From: Baffinella frigidus
Lineage: Eukaryota > Cryptophyceae > Cryptomonadales > Baffinellaceae
Direction of reading: 5' to 3'
DNA length: 10,370 bases
NCBI GenBank assembly: GCA_026770585.1
Contig: MU647281.1
Span: 16,601 to 26,970, forward strand
Both the position numbers and the translations under genes were made by a program. Positions 6,043 to 10,370 of this stretch are shown here, piece by piece. Under the pieces are notes generated by a model. The model did no database searches and had not been told where the DNA came from. It saw nothing but the letters and a program-made list of their open reading frames with translations. Every line of letters starts with the position of its first letter. The stretch's first letter is position 1.

Positions 6043-6238
6043 TTTTCTTCTGCGATCGACTTTACAAGTGATTTTATCGCGGCCCAACGTTTCTCAGGTG
6101 GAAACAATTGACTTTCGATTGCGGTTTTTCCGTTTCTCGGGAATCAACGGCATTTGTACGAGATGTCGCCCGAAATTAGGCAGCCTGCGGCGCAAAAAAA
6201 CAGATAAAAACACTTGTAAAGTCAATCACAGAAGAAAA
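6043..6238. mobile_element. 196-bp segment bounded by 36-bp inverted repeats
   Basis: Bases 6043-6078 start TTTTCTTCTGCGATCGACTT. They match the reverse complement of 6203-6238, which ends AGTCAATCACAGAAGAAAA, at 33 of 36 positions. The 124-base interior has no coding domain. The structure fits a miniature inverted-repeat transposon, but no target duplication is clear at the edges. The termini do not resemble the CAGGG families in this window. Confidence 0.75.
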
Positions 6239-6241
6239 TGA

Positions 6242-6288
6242 TTCCCGCCGACTTGGAGCGGGATAGAACCGCTCCAAGTCGGCGGGAA
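6242..6288. repeat. Perfect 20-bp stem hairpin with 7-base loop
   Basis: TTCCCGCCGACTTGGAGCGG (6242-6261) is followed by the loop GATAGAA and its exact complement (6269-6288). It starts four bases after the inverted-repeat segment at 6043-6238. A stem this long and GC-rich without a mismatch implies recent origin or active maintenance. It could be a small-RNA precursor, a protein-binding site or a transposon scar. Confidence 0.93.
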
Positions 6289-7126
6289 ACCATTAGGCAA
6301 CCCGGTCAGTATGTACATACATGTAGTAAAGAGTGTTGGGGTTGCACATGCGACGAGTGCGTCATGTGCCCAATAATGTCAGGGGCTCGGTCTCAAACCG
6401 GTCACAACCGTTTTTTCCTTGTGGGACTCACCAGTCACCAACCTGTCACGAACGCCTTGGAAAAAAACAATGGTCACGGCGCAAATGGATCGGGTATTTA
6501 TTGTCCTCAGCTCCCAGAAGCCGAGTACAAACTGGACGCGACTGGTACCAATTTGGAACGAAATAAAAACAAGGGGAAATATGTTGTGACCACTTTCCCA
6601 TGATAAAAACATCGTGTCGTTCGCTCCGCCGGTCTGTGCACATCACCCCCCTTTGCTTTATTACACATCACCCCTCTTTACCACACCACCCCTCTTTACT
6701 ACTTCGTACACACTGTCGGACGTGATGACAATAGAACGACCGCAACCCGTGACCGCGTGACCAATTACCGGTACACGATTCACGATTCACAAACATCGTC
6801 ACGTAAGCCAGTCGCCAGTCATCAGAATGTCAAGAGCCTGTGTCTCCGGAGCATTTTGAGAGGCGTTTGATGCCGACCATGCTTTTTCTTCGTTGAAAAC
6901 AGCAACGATTCAGAAACATTTGTGACAGGGGCACCGTGACGAAAAGTGACATGTCATCATATTCAACTTTATGTCATTTTACTACACATTTTCCTACGTC
7001 CACCTGTGGTCAATTCCACCTCATACAGGGGTAGTTTTAGCAAAAACATCCCTTGTTCCACCATTCTTCAGAGGAGAAAGCGAGCACACCCTACGAGGCT
7101 CTTACCTCCCCCTTCCTTAGCACGCA
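6289..7126. promoter_or_regulatory. Upstream region of the phosphodiesterase gene, rich in GTCAC/GTGAC
   Basis: No convincing gene is present. Three tandem pyrimidine-rich units (ACAYCACCCCTCTTTACYAC type) lie at 6640-6702. The pentamer GTCAC/GTGAC occurs eleven times between 6401 and 6950: at 6401, 6434, 6445, 6473, 6586, 6749, 6757, 6798, 6922, 6936 and 6946. The last copy is part of the palindrome TGACATGTCA at 6947-6956. The same core sits in bZIP/CRE-type sites, but regulation is inference. No clear TATA box was found. A C/T-rich tract ending CTTCCTTAG at 7112-7120 could be a 3' splice site. Confidence 0.4.
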
Positions 7127-7192
7127 TTGCCCAACACTTTGACTACACCTTCGAGTGCAGCAGCCCGGCATTCTTTCGTTTTCACGCGAAGC

Positions 7193-8716
7193 ATGAGCAT
7201 CTGGCCGGTCCAGGACTCCGTGGGCCGTTCGCTCAAGAAAGCGAGGTCCAACGAGAACCTGGAGGCCAACGCTAGTGCCCCCAGCACCAACACCATCTCG
7301 CGGGCCGCCATCTCCATCAACATCTCGAGGGCTAGCAGCGCCAGCAGCGCCATGAACATCTTGCGGTCTGAAAGCTCAGGCTCGTGGGAAGACGCGGGCG
7401 TTTTGTCCGGAGTCTGTCAGTTACCCCCCCGATTCCGGCTACTCCGCATCTCGCGCACCACCAAGACCGCACGACGCGTCAAGACCGGCTGGAGCAACCG
7501 GATCGGAGGAACCTTCAAGCTGCAGCGCAACGCTCGTGCAGACCTCCCCGACTGGCCCGCGGTCGACGACGACGTCTTGGCGTCCAGCAAGCGGCGTCTT
7601 CTCAGCTTCGATCTCGATCCAACAACCTTGCCAAGCGATGTCCTCTGCCACCTGGCTCTGGAGATGTTCGACAGCGCCGGGCTTCCCGCGGGGCTTGCCA
7701 AGCACCGCGTGCGCCGCTTCATCCTCGCGGTCCGCGCCTCCATGCTCGACAACCCCTACCACAACTTCTACCACGTGTTCGACGTGATGCAGACGACCAA
7801 CGCCCTCGCGACGTGCACCGGGACCATGGCGCGCCTCGACGCCTGGGAGCGCTTCGCCCTCCTGTCGGCCGCCCTCTGTCACGACATGGAGCACCCTGGG
7901 GTGTCGTCTGAGTTCCTCTCCAAGGAAGCGGGGGACGCGACGCGCGGCAAGTTCAGGTTCATCATAATCCGGGACGCGCTCCTCGAGAAACACCATGCGC
8001 TACGCGCACTCGACTTTATGTGCGGCAAAGACGCCGGGATCCTCGAAGGGCTCTCCTCCGCGCAGTACTACCACTTCAGATCCTTCGTCTTGAATATCAT
8101 TCTCGCGACCGACACGTCGCGCCACGCTGAATACATCGACCACCTCAAGGAGTTCGCCGCGCGCCGCGCCGAGGACCCGGCGGCGGAGATGGACAAACAG
8201 CTGGCCATGGAGATCATGGTCAGATGCGCGGACATCTCAAACGTGATCAAACCCGCGGCGGTGGCGCGGCGGTGGGCTCTGCGCGTCACCGACGAGTACT
8301 TCCTCCAAGGCGACGCTGAACGCGAAATGGGCATGGAGGTCTCGCCAATCTGCGACCGCTTCTCCAAATCGCGCGTCGACCTCCAAACAGGGTTCATCGA
8401 CCATGTCGCCGCCCCCCTCTTCACCCTCCTCGCGGCCGCCTTCCCCCCGGTACGGAACGGGCCGGGGGAAAGCCCCCCCGCCCGTGAGGGCTTGGCGACC
8501 CCGCTCGAGCAGCTTCGGCACAACCGCGAGCTCTATACCCGCTGCTCCGACTTTGACCTCGAGACGGCGCGCGACTGGGAGGAGACAGACAGCAGCGTCG
8601 CGCCCTCCTCGCTGCGTGCCGAGTCGCAGCAGCTGTCCTCGGACGAGGCTACGAGCGTCAAGAAGGGCTCGCCGCGGCGCACATCCGTGTGGAAGAGAGC
8701 TTCTGGTGGGCAGTAG
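7193..8716 (+). CDS. Class I 3',5'-cyclic-nucleotide phosphodiesterase
   Basis: This encodes a 507-residue soluble enzyme expected to hydrolyse cAMP and/or cGMP to the 5'-monophosphate and so end second-messenger signals. The catalytic domain spans about residues 120-420. Residues 187-200 hold NPYHNFYHVFDVMQ, with the expected general acid H190 and metal ligand H194. The HD signature HDMEHPG has metal ligands H230 and D231, plus H234. A further LEKHH follows at 264-268. CADISN supplies metal ligand D347, then EYFLQGDAEREMGMEVSPICD (368-388), and LQTGFID at 397-403 keeps the purine-binding glutamine Q398. The signature HDx2Hx4N has Ser239 instead of Asn. The N-terminal 110 residues are serine-rich and basic with no recognised regulatory domain. 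The tail has two PKA-like sites, RRTS (S498) and KRAS (S504). There is no signal peptide or membrane segment. I chose ATG 7193 because it is the first ATG in frame and has A at -3. The frame is open for 24 more codons back to a TAG at 7118 that could be the end of an intron. It is intronless across the conserved domain. Confidence 0.94.
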   Translation: MSIWPVQDSVGRSLKKARSNENLEANASAPSTNTISRAAISINISRASSASSAMNILRSESSGSWEDAGVLSGVCQLPPRFRLLRISRTTKTARRVKTGWSNRIGGTFKLQRNARADLPDWPAVDDDVLASSKRRLLSFDLDPTTLPSDVLCHLALEMFDSAGLPAGLAKHRVRRFILAVRASMLDNPYHNFYHVFDVMQTTNALATCTGTMARLDAWERFALLSAALCHDMEHPGVSSEFLSKEAGDATRGKFRFIIIRDALLEKHHALRALDFMCGKDAGILEGLSSAQYYHFRSFVLNIILATDTSRHAEYIDHLKEFAARRAEDPAAEMDKQLAMEIMVRCADISNVIKPAAVARRWALRVTDEYFLQGDAEREMGMEVSPICDRFSKSRVDLQTGFIDHVAAPLFTLLAAAFPPVRNGPGESPPAREGLATPLEQLRHNRELYTRCSDFDLETARDWEETDSSVAPSSLRAESQQLSSDEATSVKKGSPRRTSVWKRASGGQ

Positions 8717-8754
8717 CCTCCTCGGGGGGAATACAGGGTGGCTGTGTTGGTGTT

Positions 8755-8760
8755 AATAAA
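8755..8760 (+). terminator. Polyadenylation signal AATAAA
   Basis: A canonical AATAAA lies 38 bases after the phosphodiesterase stop codon and is followed by a GT/CT-rich stretch. The position implies a very short 3' UTR. This hexamer is known to direct cleavage and polyadenylation in many eukaryotes, though not all protists use it. Confidence 0.6.
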
Positions 8761-8842
8761 GGTCTCTCTCGAACAAGGAACAGCCTATGAGCGGTGTGGG
8801 ACCAGCACCTGTACATTCTAGGTGGGCTCCCATGTTGCATAG

Positions 8843-8990
8843 TGTACACACGCGCGCGCGTGGACATCGAGAGACACCTTTATTACTGCCAACACGCCCG
8901 CCATGTATGCACCCCCGCCGAGGCTGTGTCGTGTACCCCTACCGAGGTTGTACAGTGTACATACACAGACAGACAGACAGACAAGACAGA
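8843..8990 (+). repeat. Alternating purine-pyrimidine and CAGA microsatellites
   Basis: TGTACACACGCGCGCGCG (around 8844-8861) is an alternating CA/CG run with Z-DNA potential. GTGTACCCCTACCGAGGTTGTACAGTGTAC-type short repeats follow, then ACAGACAGACAGACAGACAA (about 8965-8985), a CAGA microsatellite. Open frames across this and the next region are artefacts of CA/CAGA repeats, giving Thr-His or Gln-Thr-Asp strings. Confidence 0.8.
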
Positions 8991-9067
8991 CACACCAACT
9001 TACCTACTTACTTGCACACCCGCACACGCACACAGACCTGTATTACTACCAACACGGCCGCCACACA

Positions 9068-9099
<32 letters not shown>

Positions 9100-9199
9100 T
9101 GCACACACGCACACACGCACACACACAGACACACAGACACACCCTCACGCTTACTTACGCACACACGCAGCGAGACCTTTATTATCACCAACACGGCCG

Positions 9200-9240
<41 letters not shown>
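8875..9240 (+). repeat. Three dispersed copies of a 26-bp motif leading into (CA)n
   Basis: ACCTTTATTACTGCCAACAC followed by GCCCGCCA (from 8876) recurs from 9036 and 9174 as ACCT(G/T)TATTA(C/T)(T/C)ACCAACAC plus GGCCGCCA. The last two copies run directly into long (CA)n tracts (9062-9130 and 9202-9240). A TACTTAC(T/G)CACAC motif also recurs near 9002, 9152 and 9253. The layout looks like an irregular satellite of about 100-160 bp with embedded microsatellites. Confidence 0.8.
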
Positions 9241-9242
<2 letters not shown>

Positions 9243-9318
9243 AACACACACGCGTACTTACGCACACAGAGAAGCAACCCCCACATCCGGGGTCACATCC
9301 GCCGATAATCTACTGTAC

Positions 9319-9410
9319 TACTACCATGCGTCCATCTATCCGTCTTTACCACTACCATTCGTCCATCTATCCGTCTTTACTACTACCAATCGTCCATCAA
9401 TCCGTCGAGG
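9319..9410 (+). repeat. Three-copy 31-bp tandem repeat
   Basis: GTCCATCTATCCGTCTTTAC starts at 9330 and again at 9361. A third, diverged copy, GTCCATCAATCCGTC, starts at 9392. Each is preceded by a (C)TACTACCA-type segment. The period is exactly 31 bases. No coding role is supported. Confidence 0.85.
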
Positions 9411-9462
9411 TCAGCAGAACCTTCAGAGTCAGCTTCGGACTTCGAGGCATCGTCTGCCTCCT

Positions 9463-9720
9463 GGTTTGTGGTTTGTGGTTTGTGGTTTGTGGTTTGTGGT
9501 TTGTGGTTAGTGGTTTTGGGCTTTTGGTTTCAGGTTTCAGGTTTTAGGTTTTAGGTTTTAGGGTTGAGTTGTTAGTTTTTAGGTTTTTAATTTTTGCTTT
9601 TTTACTTTTCAGGGTCTAGGGTTTAGGGTTTAAGGTTTCGGGTGTAGGGCTTCGGGTTTAGGGTTTAGGGTTTCGGGTTTCGGGATTCGGGTTTCAGGTT
9701 TCGGGTTGAGGCTTCACCAA
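9463..9720 (+). repeat. Telomere-variant heptamer arrays
   Basis: About six perfect copies of GGTTTGT (TTTGTGG phase) at 9463-9504 pass into TTTCAGG, TTTTAGG and mixed TTTAGGG/TTTCGGG heptamers through 9700, broken by an AT-rich stretch near 9570-9610. The shared 7-base period and G-rich plus strand tie this to the telomere repeat; TTTGTGG differs from TTTAGGG by two bases. Confidence 0.85.
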
Positions 9721-9755
9721 CTCGCCCTCATCCCCTCCGCCATCAGGGCTTAGGG
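9721..9755. repeat. Spacer between telomere-like blocks, related to 9834-9876
   Basis: ACCAACTCG, CCCTCCG-like and GTCAG/ATCAG segments appear in the same order on each side of the first canonical telomere array. This suggests that a spacer-plus-telomere unit was duplicated. Confidence 0.5.
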
Positions 9756-9832
9756 TTTAGGGTTTAGGGTTTAGGGTTTAGGGTTTAGGGTTTAGGGTTT
9801 AGGGTTTAGGGTTTAGGGTTTAGGGTTTAGGG
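9756..9832 (+). repeat. Eleven perfect TTTAGGG repeats
   Basis: Seventy-seven bases consist of eleven uninterrupted TTTAGGG units, preceded by CTTAGGG and followed by TGTACCAACTCG. This is the canonical plant/alga-type telomere repeat. Unique sequence and further elements follow it, so it is interstitial in this assembly. Confidence 0.95.
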
Positions 9833-9928
9833 TGTACCAACTCGTGGTGAAGCCCTCCGGCGTCACTGCCGTCGTCAGCACCCCAGTCTGGGTTTGGGGT
9901 TAGGGTTTAGTGTTTACATGATCAGGGG

Positions 9929-10012
9929 TTTAGGGTTTAGGGTTTAGGGTTTAGGGTTTAGGGTTTAGGGTTTAGGGTTTAGGGTTTAGGGTTTAGTGTT
10001 TAGGGTTTAGGG
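9929..10012 (+). repeat. Second TTTAGGG array, twelve units
   Basis: Nine perfect TTTAGGG units are followed by one TTTAGTG variant and two more perfect units. GTTTACATG flanks the array on both sides (about 9912 and 10012). The orientation matches the other blocks. Confidence 0.95.
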
Positions 10013-10170
10013 TTTACATGGTGAAGGGTTTAGGATCCAGGGTGTGGGGCTCAGGGCTTGTGGTTTGTGGTTTCTGGTTCATGGTTTGAATTTCGGGATT
10101 TGGGATTTGGGGTGTGGGGTTTGCGTTCCTGGGAGTCACCCACCCCGCCACTTGAGCAGTGTCACGGGGT
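10013..10170 (+). repeat. Decayed telomere-like flank
   Basis: GGTTTGTGG, TTTCTGG, TTCATGG and TTTGGGG-like heptamers fade into non-repetitive sequence by about 10130. They resemble the decayed segment at 100-163. No gene is seen. Confidence 0.7.
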
Positions 10171-10176
10171 GTAATG

Positions 10177-10296
10177 TACTACACACTTCGCTCATAAGAA
10201 AGGCCCACCCCCCTAAGACCACCATAGGGCCCTAGGCATGGGCCTGACGTAGGGTACTGAGGGGAGGTGCTCCCCCCCCCCCCCCGTACCCCTGTA
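10177..10296. mobile_element. Decayed copy of the palindromic miniature transposon
   Basis: TCGCTCATAAGAAAGGCCCA (from 10189) matches the left arm of the family. The core ACCACCATAGGGCCCTAGGC matches the central segment in the orientation of 1504-1621. The right end retains GTACCCCTG plus TA (10295-10296), but the TTATGAGCGAG segment has been replaced by a run of about 15 C. The outer left end is diverged. Confidence 0.75.
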
Positions 10297-10370
10297 CCTT
10301 TAACCTCATCCTCCCCCCCCCCCCCCAGGTTTTAGGCTTTAGCTGCACCATTGCCCCCCCCCCCCCCAAA
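10270..10370 (+). repeat. Poly-C tracts
   Basis: Runs of 12-15 C occur near 10272-10285, 10311-10326 and 10354-10367, separated by short mixed sequence. Such runs could form i-motif or G-quadruplex structures and are also prone to sequencing length errors. Confidence 0.8.

Noticed and set aside
6242-6288. Intrinsic (rho-independent) transcription terminator
   Set aside because: The hairpin is strong but is not followed by a T run, and the window is eukaryotic, where this mechanism does not apply to ordinary genes.
7384-8523. Several long frames on both strands inside the phosphodiesterase gene
   Set aside because: They are off-frame products of a GC-rich coding sequence. Only the frame with the conserved phosphodiesterase motifs is supported.
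8787-9547. Frames of 170-240 codons downstream of the phosphodiesterase
   Set aside because: They consist of Thr-His, Gln-Thr-Asp and Val-Cys-Gly strings translated from CA, CAGA and TTTGTGG repeats.

Overview
This looks like eukaryotic nuclear DNA from a gene-poor subtelomeric region. Long runs of the heptamer TTTAGGG (plant/alga-type telomere repeat) occur at both edges. The one clear gene encodes a class I cyclic-nucleotide phosphodiesterase, a family common in protists and algae and largely absent from seed plants. The gene is GC-rich, apparently has no intron across its conserved domain, and is followed by an AATAAA signal. I infer a unicellular alga or other protist with TTTAGGG telomeres (for example a cryptophyte, chlorarachniophyte or dinoflagellate-type lineage). 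I cannot name the organism from the sequence.

Layout. Bases 1-163 are degenerate interstitial telomere repeat. Bases 164-2264 hold short tandem and inverted repeats, a 172-bp foldback (812-983) and a cluster of about 120-bp palindromic miniature transposons that end in CAGGGG and are flanked by TA. One of these is nested inside another. Bases 2355-3597 form a 1.24-kb element with about 27-bp terminal inverted repeats, TA flanks and internal 41-bp hairpin repeats; it may carry a decayed coding remnant. Bases 3807-3942 are another foldback. Bases 4048-4527 on the minus strand may be an exon of unknown function behind a good-looking splice acceptor. Bases 5018-5131 are a 57-bp tandem duplication. 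Bases 5618-6288 contain three separate hairpin or inverted-repeat structures. Bases 6400-6960 are non-coding DNA rich in GTCAC/GTGAC. Bases 7193-8716 are the phosphodiesterase gene. Bases 8843-9410 are microsatellites and short tandem repeats. Bases 9463-10130 are telomere-variant and canonical telomere repeats, and one last decayed miniature transposon lies at 10177-10296.

Only the phosphodiesterase can be given a function: it should hydrolyse cAMP and/or cGMP and so end cyclic-nucleotide signals. No operon-like or pathway grouping is visible. The most unusual content is the set of foldback elements: at least two element families with TA flanks, one demonstrably nested insertion, and several unrelated perfect or near-perfect hairpins.
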